From NCBI RefSeq assembly GCF_006385875.1, contig NZ_VFSU01000017.1, positions 1 through 64,000 of the forward strand: DNA of 64,000 nt, read 5' to 3'. Shown piece after piece: positions 33,222 to 42,248 of the stretch; the first letter of the stretch is position 1, and each line of letters starts with the position of its first letter. The position numbers were made by a program, and so were the translations under genes. The notes beneath the pieces were generated by a model. That model did no database searches, was not told the DNA's origin, and worked only from the letters and a program-made list of their open reading frames with translations. This DNA is from Sandaracinobacter neustonicus. GTDB lineage: Bacteria; Pseudomonadota; Alphaproteobacteria; Sphingomonadales; Sphingomonadaceae.

Positions 33222-33692
33222 ATGGACAGAAATGAAACAGCGGGCGTTCTTGCCCCTCCTCCCCTTATTTATCTCGGCGGGTTCGCGGCGGGCCTGCTGC
33301 TGGATTGGCTGCTCGACCTTCGACCACTGCAGCCGGGGGTGAGCATCCGCATATCGGGTGCGCTCGCCTCCGGCTTCGCTGGGGCCATACTGATCAGTCT
33401 CGGGCTCTTTCGCTTCCACTCGAAAGGTACAGCACCCGAGCCCTGGAAACCTACGACCTCCCTTGAGGTCGGCGGCATTTACCGGTTCACGCGCAATCCC
33501 ATGTATCTCGGCATGGCGCTTCTTCTCCTGGCGCTGGCCCTTGCCTTTGCTAGTCGCGGCGCGCTGCTGATGTTGCCGCTGGTTCTGGTCGTGATTGATC
33601 GCTTCGTCATCGCACGCGAGGAGCGGTATCTTGAGCGGCTGTTCGGCGAATCCTACCGCCGTTACCTTGGGCAGGTACGGCGCTGGATTTAA
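33222..33692 (+). CDS. Isoprenylcysteine carboxyl methyltransferase (ICMT)-family membrane protein
   Basis: A 156-residue integral membrane protein. The C-terminal ICMT-type signature is clear: GGIYRFTRNPMYLGMALLLL and EERYLERLFGESYRRYLGQVRRW, the SAM-binding half of the fold. Bacterial members are often found in metal-resistance clusters and their substrates are not established. ATG 33,222 is used; a TTG seven codons upstream is possible. It ends the plus-strand copCD series and converges on the CDF transporter gene at 33,752. Confidence 0.85.
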   Translation: MDRNETAGVLAPPPLIYLGGFAAGLLLDWLLDLRPLQPGVSIRISGALASGFAGAILISLGLFRFHSKGTAPEPWKPTTSLEVGGIYRFTRNPMYLGMALLLLALALAFASRGALLMLPLVLVVIDRFVIAREERYLERLFGESYRRYLGQVRRWI

Positions 33693-33751
33693 TGGCAATC
33701 ATAGCAACATGTTCTAGCAAGGGCGGCGCAATTGCTCGGGTTCGCTTCGCG

Positions 33752-34642
33752 CTATTTGTGCGGTATGCCAGTTGATGCGCAAGGCAGGCTTTCGGTCTGC
33801 ACGGTTGCATGGCTGATGCCGAAGGTCTGGGCGAGCATAACCGCCACCTCGGCGCGAACGGCTTCATGATCTGCATCGGTCGCCAGCAGCAGATGCACAG
33901 ACGCATTTCTATCGTCGCTGGAAAGCGACCATAGGTGCAGGTCGTGAACGGTCGAAACCCCTTGAATTTGGGCAATAGCTTCCCTGACGTCGGCCACGTT
34001 CAGGCCATCGGGAGCGCCTTCCAACAGCACGTGCGTGGTGTCCTGCAGCAGCGCCCACCCACGCGGAAGCACCCAAAGGCCGATCAGTATGGCGATCGCG
34101 GGGTCAACCCATGACCAACCAGTAAATCGTATGAGGATCGCGCCCGCAATCACACCGATCGACCCGATCATGTCGGCCCAGACTTCCAGCCAGGCGCCTT
34201 TCACGTTCAGGCTGCCGTCCTTGCCGGCAGACAATAGCTTCATCGAAACAAGATTGATGACGAGCCCTGCGGTGGCGACCACCAGCATACCCATAGACTG
34301 CACTTCTGCAGGCTCGCGCAATCGCTGCACGCCTTCCACCAGCACATAGGCGGCAACAGCAAACAGCATCAGCGCATTGAACGCGGCTGCGAGAATTTCG
34401 AACCGCCTGTAGCCGAAGCTATGTTCGTCGTCCGGCGCCTTGCTGCCCACCTTTATCGCCGTCAGCGCGATGGCTAAAGCCGACACGTCCGTCAGCATGT
34501 GCCCGGCGTCTGACAGCAGGGCGAGGCTGTTGTAGATATAGGCCCCGATCACCTCGATGATGAGGAAACCGCCCGTCAACAACAGGGCCCAGGTCAGCCG
34601 GCGGGTGTTCGCATTTGCCCCCGGTTCATGTCCGCTGCTCAT
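33752..34642 (-). CDS. Cation diffusion facilitator (CzcD/ZitB-like)
   Basis: A 296-residue CDF transporter that exchanges Zn, Co or Cd for protons. Six membrane helices are visible; helix 2 carries SLALLSDAGHMLTDV and helix 5 EVWADMIGSIGVIAG, giving the HxxxD/DxxxD-type transport site. After EHSFGYRR there is the typical cytoplasmic C-terminal domain (VHDLHLWSLSSDDRNASVHLL). It is a minus-strand gene upstream of no clear operon partner but lies next to the CzcCBA genes. Confidence 0.93.
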   Translation of the reverse strand: MSSGHEPGANANTRRLTWALLLTGGFLIIEVIGAYIYNSLALLSDAGHMLTDVSALAIALTAIKVGSKAPDDEHSFGYRRFEILAAAFNALMLFAVAAYVLVEGVQRLREPAEVQSMGMLVVATAGLVINLVSMKLLSAGKDGSLNVKGAWLEVWADMIGSIGVIAGAILIRFTGWSWVDPAIAILIGLWVLPRGWALLQDTTHVLLEGAPDGLNVADVREAIAQIQGVSTVHDLHLWSLSSDDRNASVHLLLATDADHEAVRAEVAVMLAQTFGISHATVQTESLPCASTGIPHK

Positions 34643-34711
34643 TTTGCTGTCTCCTGAAGGGGGCAGCCATCGGCCCGCCCCCCTCCGTTCGATGCAGCCG
34701 GTTGCCCGGCC

Positions 34712-37700
34712 CTACTCCGCAGGCACCAGCTCAGGACCGTACTGGGTTTTGGCGGTTTCCCGCCTCAACACCAGCCTGGCGAGTGCTGGCAGGACCATCA
34801 GCGTGAGGAACGTCGCGGTGATCAGCCCGCCAATCACCACCGTGGCGATCGGACGCTGCACCTCGGCGCCGGTGCCGGTTGCGATCGCCATGGGCACGAA
34901 GCCGAGCGAGGCGACCAGCGCCGTCATCATCACCGGTCGCAGGCGGCTCATCGCCCCTTCGCGCACGGCGTCCTCCACCTCGCGCCCCTCGTCCAGCAGC
35001 TTCAGGATGCTGGACATCATCACCAGCCCGTTCAGCACCGCCACGCCGGAGAGTGCGATGAAACCGACGGCCGCCGAGATGGAGAAGGGTAAGCCCCTCA
35101 ACGCCAGCGCGAGGATGCCGCCCGTCAGTGCCAGGGGCACCGCCGAGAACACCATCGCCGCCCGCCGGCCGGAGCCGAGCGCCATGTAGAGCAGCGCGAA
35201 GATCGCCGCGAATACAGCCGGCACCACAATCGACAGACGTGCCTGGGCGCGCTGAAGATTCTGGTACTGACCACCCCACTCGATCCAGCTTCCTGCCGGC
35301 ACCTGCGTGTCAGCCATGGCGGCCTGCGCGTCGGCGACGAAGCCGCCGAGATCCCGGCCACGAACATTGGCCTGGATCACGATCCGCCGCTTGCCGTTCT
35401 CGCGGCTGACCTGGTTGGGGCCGTTTTCCACGGTGAACTTCACCAACTGGCCAAGCGGCACGGACCGCGCACCCACCGGCTTTCCATCGGGGCCGACAAG
35501 GCCGGGGTCATTCCCCAGCATCACGGGAATCGCGGACAGCGCATCGATGTCACGCCGGCCCTGTTCGTCGAGACGAACGACCACATCGAAGCGGCGGTCG
35601 CCTTCAAACACCAGTCCGGCCTCGCGCCCGCCCATGGCAATCTGCACGACATCGGCGACGTCGCCCACCTGCAGACCGTAAGAAGCGATCGCGGCACGAT
35701 CGAACTCGACCTTCAGGGCAGGCAGGCCTTCGGTCTGCTCCACCTTCACATCCGCTGCGCCGGGGATTGACCGCAGCACGGAAGCGATCTGCTGGGCAGC
35801 CGGCTCCATGACGGCGAAATCATCGCCATAGAGCTTGATGGCGACGTCCGAACGCACGCCCGCGATCAATTCGTTGAAGCGCATCTGGATCGGCTGACTG
35901 AACTCGTAGGCGTTGCCCATTGCCAGTTCCAGTTTCTCTTCGACTTCCGTGATCAGCTCCGCCTTGGTCTTGGAACTGTCCGGCCATTCATCGCGAGGTT
36001 TCAGCATCACGAAGGTGTCCGACACGTTGCCGGGCATCGGATCGGTTGCCACCTCGGCGGTCCCGGTCTTCGAGAAGACCAGTTCCACTTCAGGGAAGCT
36101 GGCCACTACCTTTTCCACCTGCAACTGCATCGCCTGTGATTGTTCGACGCTGGTGGAGGGAATCCGCATGGCATGGAGCGCGAAGTTCTTTTCGTCGAGC
36201 TGCGGGATGAACTCGCGGCCGAGCGTCGAGAAGAGCATGGCGCTGACCGCGAACAACGCGACCGCCGAGCCGATCACCGGCCAGGGACGCGCGAGGGCGA
36301 AATCCAGTGCCGGCGCATAACCTTTACGGGCGACCTCGACTGCCTTCACTTCCTTGTGCTCCACCTTGCCGGTCACCAGCAAGGCGACCATCGCCGGAAC
36401 GAAGGTCAACGAGAGCACGAAGGCCGCCGCCAGCGCCATCATCACCGTCAGCGCCATAGGTTGGAACATCTTGCCTTCCACGCCTTCGAAGGCGAGCAGC
36501 GGCATATAGACCAACAGGATGATGGCCTGTCCGAACACGGTGGGGCGGATCATTTCAACAGCGGCGGATTTCACCGCACCGAGGCGTTCCTCCAGATTCA
36601 GCATGCGGCCGAGCCGATGCTGCATGTTGCCCAGCCGCGTCAGGCAGTTTTCGACGATGATGACGGCCCCATCGACGATCAGGCCGAAATCCAGCGCGCC
36701 AAGGCTCATCAGATTGCCCGACACGCCCGCGCGCACCATTCCCGTCGCCGCCAGCAGCATCGACAGCGGGATCACAAGCGCAGTTATGAAGGCCGCGCGG
36801 AAGTTGCCGAGCAGCAGAAACAGGATGACGATGACGAGCAGTGCCCCTTCCGCAAGGTTTTTGGCGACTGTGCGAATCGTGGCATCCACCAGAACCGAAC
36901 GGTCGAGTGCGGGGGTGGCGGTGATGCCCGGCGGCAGAGAACGGTTGATCTCGGCCAGCCGCACGGCGGAGTCGGCCGCCACCGTCCGGCTGTTTTCGCC
37001 GGCCAGCATCAGCGCCGTACCGACAACCATCTCGTGGCCATTGCTACTGGCCGCACCGGTGCGGACTTCACGACCGACAGTAACGGACGCCACATCTCGC
37101 ACACGAACGGGCGCACCATTGCGGGTAGCGATCACGACATCGGCGATGTCGCCGCTGTCCGCCACGCGCGCATCCGCCCGCACCACAAGGCCTTCACCGG
37201 CGCGCTCGACAACGCCGGCGCCTGCAGCAAGGTTGCCGCGTTCCAGCGCAGCGACGAGGTCTGTCATGCTGACACCGGCATCTGCCAGTCGCACAACGTC
37301 CGGAGCGACCTCATATTGCTTCACATAGCCGCCGATAGAATCGATCCCGGCGACGCCGGCCACGTTGCGCATTTGCGGACGGATGATCCAGTCCTGCACT
37401 GTCCTGAGGTAAGTGATCTGCTCGGCGGGTGTTTTCAGCAGCAGCCCCTCCGAGGTGAGGTAGCCACCGCCCGGCTGCCAACCCGGCTTGCCCGGAGTTG
37501 CCAGAGTCGCGCCCTTCCCGCCCGGATTCTTGTAGTCGACCGTCCACATCAGCACTTCGCCAAGACCGGTAGTGACCGGCCCGACAACCGGGTCTACGCC
37601 CGGCGGCAGGCTGGTGCGGGCCTGCGCCATCCGTTCGGCGACCTGCTGGCGGGCAAAATAGATGTCGGTGCCGTCGGCGAAGATGGCAGTTACCTGGGAG

Positions 37701-37969
37701 AAGCCGTTGCGCGAGATGGAGCGGGTGCTTTCCAGCCCGGGTATTCCGGCCATCGCTGTTTCGATCGGGTAGGTGACCTGCCGCTCCATTTCCGTGGGAC
37801 CAAGCGCCGGGGCGATGCTGTTGATCTGCACCTGCTGGTTGGTGATGTCGGGCACGGCGTCGATGGGAAGCCGGGCCAGCTGGAAGGCGCCGTAGATGGC
37901 GAGGATCAGCGTCACGAAGACGACGAGATAGCGCCGCTGGACGGAGAATCCGAGAATGCGTTCAAACAT
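34712..37969 (-). CDS. czcA: CzcA-type heavy-metal efflux RND permease
   Basis: A 1,085-residue inner-membrane RND pump of the HME group, the usual length. It begins MFERILGFSVQRRYLVVF with the first helix, then PIDAVPDITNQQVQINS, a family landmark. The helix-4 charged motif is LMSLGALDFGLIVDGAVIIVENC (Asp residues for proton relay); LAMGNAYEFSQPIQMRFNELIAGVRSDVAIK identifies CzcA/CusA. It is the last gene of czcCBA, 12 bases after czcB. It exports metals (Co, Zn, Cd, or Cu/Ag) from periplasm or cytoplasm out of the cell. Confidence 0.95.
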   Translation of the reverse strand: MFERILGFSVQRRYLVVFVTLILAIYGAFQLARLPIDAVPDITNQQVQINSIAPALGPTEMERQVTYPIETAMAGIPGLESTRSISRNGFSQVTAIFADGTDIYFARQQVAERMAQARTSLPPGVDPVVGPVTTGLGEVLMWTVDYKNPGGKGATLATPGKPGWQPGGGYLTSEGLLLKTPAEQITYLRTVQDWIIRPQMRNVAGVAGIDSIGGYVKQYEVAPDVVRLADAGVSMTDLVAALERGNLAAGAGVVERAGEGLVVRADARVADSGDIADVVIATRNGAPVRVRDVASVTVGREVRTGAASSNGHEMVVGTALMLAGENSRTVAADSAVRLAEINRSLPPGITATPALDRSVLVDATIRTVAKNLAEGALLVIVILFLLLGNFRAAFITALVIPLSMLLAATGMVRAGVSGNLMSLGALDFGLIVDGAVIIVENCLTRLGNMQHRLGRMLNLEERLGAVKSAAVEMIRPTVFGQAIILLVYMPLLAFEGVEGKMFQPMALTVMMALAAAFVLSLTFVPAMVALLVTGKVEHKEVKAVEVARKGYAPALDFALARPWPVIGSAVALFAVSAMLFSTLGREFIPQLDEKNFALHAMRIPSTSVEQSQAMQLQVEKVVASFPEVELVFSKTGTAEVATDPMPGNVSDTFVMLKPRDEWPDSSKTKAELITEVEEKLELAMGNAYEFSQPIQMRFNELIAGVRSDVAIKLYGDDFAVMEPAAQQIASVLRSIPGAADVKVEQTEGLPALKVEFDRAAIASYGLQVGDVADVVQIAMGGREAGLVFEGDRRFDVVVRLDEQGRRDIDALSAIPVMLGNDPGLVGPDGKPVGARSVPLGQLVKFTVENGPNQVSRENGKRRIVIQANVRGRDLGGFVADAQAAMADTQVPAGSWIEWGGQYQNLQRAQARLSIVVPAVFAAIFALLYMALGSGRRAAMVFSAVPLALTGGILALALRGLPFSISAAVGFIALSGVAVLNGLVMMSSILKLLDEGREVEDAVREGAMSRLRPVMMTALVASLGFVPMAIATGTGAEVQRPIATVVIGGLITATFLTLMVLPALARLVLRRETAKTQYGPELVPAE

Positions 37970-37981
37970 GATGCTGATCTC

Positions 37982-39229
37982 CTAGTGCGCGTGCTCGGCT
38001 TCGGATTTCCCGAGCTCGGCCTTGAGGGAGAAACTGTTGTCGGCGGCGACCTGCTCGCCCTGCTTCAGGCCTGACAGGATCGGCACCATCGTGCCGCCGG
38101 TCGGTCCGGCCTCAACAGCGCGGGCGACGAAGCCGGTCTTCGTGCGAACGAACACCTTCTTCTTGCCTTCGACTTCGTGCAGGGCTGCAACCGGCACCGC
38201 CGGAACCAGCGAGCCGTTGCCGGCAACGCTGATGCGGGCGGTGACCGGAAGCCCGATCCGCAGTTCGCCTTCGGGATCCTGGACGACCGCGATGGCGCGA
38301 ACTGCGCCTGTGCCGGAATCGATCGCCGGCGAGAGGAAGCGGATTGTTCCGGGGTGGCCCTGATCGGAACCCTGCGCTGTTATGGTCACGCGCTGGCCGC
38401 GCGTAACACGGGCGGCTTCGCGTGCCGGGATGCGCAAATCGGCCCAGAGCTGCTGGCGGTTGGCGACCTGGAACAGATCCCGTTCCGCCGAAACAAATTC
38501 GCCCGGCGTCACGGTCACGGCAGTAACTTCACCCGCAACCGGGCTTCGCACCGTCAACAAACGAAGGTTGCCGCTGCTGGCGCCAGCGCCAAGCGCCTTC
38601 AGCGCCTCGCGTGCGAGTTGAGTGTCGATCTTCGCGCTATCGAAAGCCGCCTTGGCTGAATCGAAGTCGGCCCGTGCGATCACTTTCTGCCGATAGAGCG
38701 ATTCCTCGCGGGCAAAGACAGTACGCGCCAGCTCTTCCGCCCTTGTGCTGCGTGCGAGCGCCGCCTGGGCTTCCGCCACTTCGCGGCTGTCGATGATGGC
38801 AAGGCCGTCGCCGACGCGCACGCTGTCACCCACCTGCCGCAGCAGGCGGGTAACGACGCCGGTGGTACGGGCGGTGACCTCGGCCGTGGAGCCCGATGCA
38901 GGCGTGAGCGTGCCCGACGTCAGCACTTCGCCGCCGGCCGGTGCGCTGGTCACAGGTACGATTCGGATACCCGCGATCGCGATCTGCTGGTCGGAGACGT
39001 TCAGGGCCCCTTCTTTGCTGCTATGACCTTCAGCATCGGTATCGGCGCCTTTGGCTTCGCCTTCTGCGGGTGCCTTGCCCTCCGCCGAGGCCTCTGCTTC
39101 GCCGTGTCCGTGTCCGTCGACAGCTGCGGCCTCGGTGCCCTGCGACAGGCTGTTGTTCAGGAAATATCCGCCGGCGCCTGCAGCCAGCGCGATTGCGAGC
39201 GCGCCAAGCGCGATCTGGGTCTTGTTCAT
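37982..39229 (-). CDS. czcB: CzcB-type RND periplasmic adaptor
   Basis: A 415-residue membrane-fusion protein linking CzcA and CzcC. An N-terminal membrane anchor (LGALAIALAAGAGGYFLNN) is followed by a His/Glu-rich segment (DGHGHGEAEASAEG, SSKEG) that may bind metal. The barrel-sandwich part shows VTARTTGVVTRLLRQVGDSVRVGDGLAIIDS and the hairpin-flanking VRSPVAGEVTAVTVTPGEFV. The C-terminus ends with EAEHAH, another possible metal ligand. The start overlaps the czcC stop by four bases. Confidence 0.94.
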   Translation of the reverse strand: MNKTQIALGALAIALAAGAGGYFLNNSLSQGTEAAAVDGHGHGEAEASAEGKAPAEGEAKGADTDAEGHSSKEGALNVSDQQIAIAGIRIVPVTSAPAGGEVLTSGTLTPASGSTAEVTARTTGVVTRLLRQVGDSVRVGDGLAIIDSREVAEAQAALARSTRAEELARTVFAREESLYRQKVIARADFDSAKAAFDSAKIDTQLAREALKALGAGASSGNLRLLTVRSPVAGEVTAVTVTPGEFVSAERDLFQVANRQQLWADLRIPAREAARVTRGQRVTITAQGSDQGHPGTIRFLSPAIDSGTGAVRAIAVVQDPEGELRIGLPVTARISVAGNGSLVPAVPVAALHEVEGKKKVFVRTKTGFVARAVEAGPTGGTMVPILSGLKQGEQVAADNSFSLKAELGKSEAEHAH

Positions 39230-40512
39230 GAATTACTCTCCGGGAAAGGGGTGCGGCCAAGCGCGCGGTCGCGTTCGGCTTCGGCAATGGCGCGGTCGCG
39301 GCGGGCCTCGGCGAGGCCGCGCCCCGCCTCCGCCACGGCGCGCTGCGCCGCCAGCAGGTCGAGATAGGAGAAGCGGCCGGCGGTATAGCCGGCGCGGGAA
39401 ATCCTGAGCGCTTCCGTCGCGCCCGGCAGGATCTCGGTTTCGAGCATCCGTGCCCGCGCGGAGGCCGCCTGCACTTCCGCATCGGCAGACGTCGTGCGGG
39501 CATCCAACGCCAGGCGCGTCGCGTCCCGCTCGGCTTCCGCTCTTCTGACTTCTGCACGCGCGGCGGCGATATTGCCGCCGTTGCGGTTGAACAGCGGGAA
39601 TGGCAGCGAAACGCCTGCCACCAGGGCACTTTCACCTTCGCCGCGATACTGGCGCACGCCGAAGTTCAGCGTGGGATCCGGTATACGCTGCGACCGCTCC
39701 AGCCTCAGTGTAGCTTCAGCTGCCGCCACCCGGGTGTCCGCCACCACGAGGTCAGGCCTGCCGACGTCCGTCAGTTGAACGGCGTGGCTCTCACCCACCG
39801 GCACGAACGCCGTGCCCGTGTAGCCGATGATTGCGCTCAGCGCGGCTCGCTCCACAGCGGCTCGCGCCTCGGCATCGGCGAGCGCGCTCTCTGCCCGGGC
39901 GCGTTCCGTGCGGGCCGTGACCAGTCGCAGAGGGGGTTCGCGCCCGCCGTCTACCAGTAAACCGACGGTCCGCTCTATCTCGCGAGCAGTTTCCAGCTCC
40001 TTTCTCGAAAGCGCTGCTATTTCCGTGGCCGCCAGTGCTGAGGCGAAACGCACCCGAACTTCCCGGCCAAGATCTGCCAGCAGCAGCACCTGTCCGGCCT
40101 GTGCGGATGCCAGATTTTGCCGGCCCAGCGCCACGCGAGCCCCGCGCTTGCCGCCCAGTTCCAGCGGCATGGCAAGGCCCGTGGTGACCTGCGCAGCACC
40201 CGTGCCGCTATAGGGCCCTGACCCACCGAAATCTTCGATATCAATCTGGATCTGTGGGTTGGGCAGCAGTCCGGCCTGCTTCAGCCGACCCTGTTCCGCC
40301 TCAACACCAGCTGCGCCCGCCCGGATGACGGGAGCCTGTTGGAGGGCAAGTTGAAGTGCTGCGTCCAGTGTAAGTGTAGTGCCCGCCGGAACGGGCGCAA
40401 TCAATGCAGGTACTGCTGCCGCATCCGGCGATTTGCCGGCTGCGACTGTAGTCCCGCACAGTAGGGCAAGCACGACAGGCGCCGCGCCGACCCAACGTCG
40501 GGGTAATATCAT
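39226..40512 (-). CDS. czcC: CzcC-type TolC-family outer-membrane factor
   Basis: A 428-residue outer-membrane efflux protein. A signal peptide (APVVLALLCGTTVAAG) precedes two OEP repeats: LTLDAALQLALQQAPVIRAGAAGVEAEQGRLKQAGLLPNPQIQI and YTAGRFSYLDLLAAQRAVAEA. It forms the exit duct of the CzcCBA tripartite pump and is the first gene of the operon (ATG 40,512). The promoter must lie between 40,513 and 40,585. Confidence 0.94.
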   Translation of the reverse strand: MILPRRWVGAAPVVLALLCGTTVAAGKSPDAAAVPALIAPVPAGTTLTLDAALQLALQQAPVIRAGAAGVEAEQGRLKQAGLLPNPQIQIDIEDFGGSGPYSGTGAAQVTTGLAMPLELGGKRGARVALGRQNLASAQAGQVLLLADLGREVRVRFASALAATEIAALSRKELETAREIERTVGLLVDGGREPPLRLVTARTERARAESALADAEARAAVERAALSAIIGYTGTAFVPVGESHAVQLTDVGRPDLVVADTRVAAAEATLRLERSQRIPDPTLNFGVRQYRGEGESALVAGVSLPFPLFNRNGGNIAAARAEVRRAEAERDATRLALDARTTSADAEVQAASARARMLETEILPGATEALRISRAGYTAGRFSYLDLLAAQRAVAEAGRGLAEARRDRAIAEAERDRALGRTPFPESNS

Positions 40513-40585
40513 GGGGTAGTCCTCGAACCTTGAAAATCAGTCGGTCAGCGCACGCCATCGCAAGGCGCACGCCGGAGCGATCTGA

Positions 40586-40933
40586 TCAGGCTCGAGGTGG
40601 GTCTAAGTCAGGATACTCAGTGCTGAGGACAAGCCCCGGAGCGACACCTCCAACCATCGTCAACGATTGCGCCGCAGGTGATTTGAGCGACATCGGGAGA
40701 GCTACGTCTGCAACCGTCTGATGACTGCAGCAGACAGCGCAATGCGAGGGCGCCGGATCCTCGTCGCTGGAGCCGCAGCCAGTTTCAGCGTCACACGAGG
40801 CCGCATAGGTGGCCGCAACAGCAACATCCTTGCCCATGTCATATCCGTTTGCGAACACGCTACCGGTCGTCGTGAGCATCAACAGCCCGACGAGCAATAT
40901 GCGAAGGTTCGCCCAGATCCATTGACCGGCCAT
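40586..40933 (-). CDS. DUF2946-like secreted protein with HCAVCCSH motif
   Basis: A 115-residue protein with a signal-peptide helix (LRILLVGLLMLTTTGSVFA) and a mature part containing CDAETGCGSSDEDPAPSHCAVCCSH, a Cys/His cluster reminiscent of DUF2946 proteins that accompany copper or cobalt/zinc efflux genes. The C-terminal part is low-complexity. ATG 40,933 is chosen as it places the signal peptide at the start. It lies directly upstream of czcC on the same strand and may be co-transcribed. A metal-sensing or storage role is inferred. Confidence 0.65.
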   Translation of the reverse strand: MAGQWIWANLRILLVGLLMLTTTGSVFANGYDMGKDVAVAATYAASCDAETGCGSSDEDPAPSHCAVCCSHQTVADVALPMSLKSPAAQSLTMVGGVAPGLVLSTEYPDLDPPRA

Positions 40934-41077
40934 AGTTGCGCCCTGCCACAGCTCAGAAACATTCGCAACTGTGGAGTTATTGACCCGATGTCGCACCCGG
41001 CCAGTGAGATGATATATCGGGAAACAACTAAATGCCTCGCCTGCACAGAGTGTAATCTTCAATCTGCGCGTTGATTA

Positions 41078-41473
41078 CTAAACTGCTCGAGGCGCCAACG
41101 CCTCAATGATTCGGCAATTTGTTACCGATCCACCTTCACAGGCCCGAAGGAGCTTAGAGAGTTCTGCGCGCAGTGCCTGAAGGTCTTCAAGTCGCTGATC
41201 TATCGCCTTGAGTTGCGCTGCTGCCAGGCGATCGACAGCCGCGCAATCCTGGCCGTCTGTTTCCGCCAGATCCAGCAATTCGCGTACCTGATCCAGCGAG
41301 AAGCCAAGTGCGCGCGCACGGCGAATGAAGCTGAGGCGCGCCAGCTCGGGCTCCCCATAAGTGCGGTAATTACCGGTCGTCCGCGAGTTGTGTTGCAGCA
41401 GACCTACCTTCTCGTACCAGCGGATGGTCTCCACCCGCGTCTCAGTCGCCTTTGCGAGTTCGCCGATGCGCAT
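41078..41473 (-). CDS. MerR-family metal regulator (CadR/PbrR/ZntR type)
   Basis: A 131-residue MerR regulator. The N-terminal winged helix is MRIGELAKATETRVETIRWYEKVGLL, followed by the long dimerisation helix. Metal-ligand cysteines are Cys77 (DGQDCAAVD), Cys112 and Cys120 (ACEGG, TNCRI), the CadR-type pattern for Cd/Pb/Zn. It is divergent from the CDF transporter, with a dyad operator between them. It should distort that promoter when loaded with metal and activate the CDF and P-ATPase genes. Confidence 0.93.
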   Translation of the reverse strand: MRIGELAKATETRVETIRWYEKVGLLQHNSRTTGNYRTYGEPELARLSFIRRARALGFSLDQVRELLDLAETDGQDCAAVDRLAAAQLKAIDQRLEDLQALRAELSKLLRACEGGSVTNCRIIEALAPRAV

Positions 41474-41510
41474 TGTTCACCTCAATCACCAGCCATGTCA
41501 GAGAAAGTGC

Positions 41511-41540
41511 TTGACCCTATAGCGGCTTCAGGGTGCATGG
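41511..41540 (+). promoter_or_regulatory. MerR-type promoter/operator for the CDF and P-ATPase genes
   Basis: TTGACC (-35, 41,511-41,516) overlaps an imperfect dyad, ACCCTATAGC and GCTTCAGGGT around a central G (41,514-41,534), closely like the CadR operator pattern. The -10 would fall near 41,536 with the long 19-20 base spacer typical of MerR-activated promoters. Confidence 0.65.
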
Positions 41541-41566
41541 GTCCAGCCTGGACTCGCACGAGAGGC

Positions 41567-42214
41567 ATGACGATCATGGCGGAAGACTGCTGCTCGAAGA
41601 AGCGCGATACGCTTGCGGAACTGGCGCTGAAGGCGGACCAGCGCCGCGTGCTTCTGGCTGTACTGGCGATCAACCTAGTCATGTTCTTTGTCGGCTTCGG
41701 CGGCGGGGTCTGGGCACGTTCCTCTGCGCTCATGGCAGATTCTGTCGATATGCTGGGTGATGCATTCGTCTATGGGCTCAGCCTGTTTGCGCTTCATCGG
41801 GGCGCCCGGTGGGAGGCTGGCGCTGCCATTGCCAAGGGTGGCATCATCCTGGTGTTCGGCATTCTGGTGATGGCCGAGATCGTCGACAAGATCCTGAACG
41901 GCGTTCCGCCTTCCAGTTCGCTGATGTTGCTGTTCGGCGGCATGGCGTTGGTCGCCAACCTCGCCTGCCTGGCGATGCTGTGGCGGTTCCGCACCCTGAA
42001 CGTAAACATGAGCAGCACCTTCGAATGCTCGCGCAACGATGTAATTTCAAACGTCGGCGTGTTGCTGGCGGCTGGACTGGTTGCCGTCACAGGCAGCGGC
42101 TGGCCAGATATTGTCGTCGGCGCCATGATCGCCCTCATTTTCCTGCGGTCGTCCTGGCGGGTATTGGCAGAAGCTATCCCGGCCTATCGGAAAGCCTCTG
42201 TTCCGGCAGTCTGA
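41567..42214 (+). CDS. Cation diffusion family transporter (short CDF)
   Basis: A 215-residue membrane transporter with six helices and no long C-terminal domain. Helix 2 carries SSALMADSVDMLGDAFVYGLS and helix 5 FECSRNDVISNVGVLLAAG, giving the DxxxD-like transport site. The N-terminus has a Cys pair (EDCCSKKRD) that could take metal. ATG 41,567 and 41,576 are both possible starts. It lies downstream of a MerR-type promoter and 34 bases before the P-ATPase gene, so both are regulated together by the CadR-like protein. Confidence 0.88.
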   Translation: MTIMAEDCCSKKRDTLAELALKADQRRVLLAVLAINLVMFFVGFGGGVWARSSALMADSVDMLGDAFVYGLSLFALHRGARWEAGAAIAKGGIILVFGILVMAEIVDKILNGVPPSSSLMLLFGGMALVANLACLAMLWRFRTLNVNMSSTFECSRNDVISNVGVLLAAGLVAVTGSGWPDIVVGAMIALIFLRSSWRVLAEAIPAYRKASVPAV

Positions 42215-42248
42215 TCAGACCCTGTTTCTCTACGCCTGGGAGCGCCTT

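Noticed and set aside
36140-38074. Long plus-strand open frame (644 codons) opposite czcA
   Set aside because: Same reason: mirror frame of a conserved RND pump, low-complexity His/Asp/Arg composition, no domain.
34712-40512. Antibiotic-type (AcrAB-TolC) efflux pump
   Set aside because: CzcA-type landmarks, His-rich CzcB termini and neighbouring metal genes indicate the heavy-metal group.
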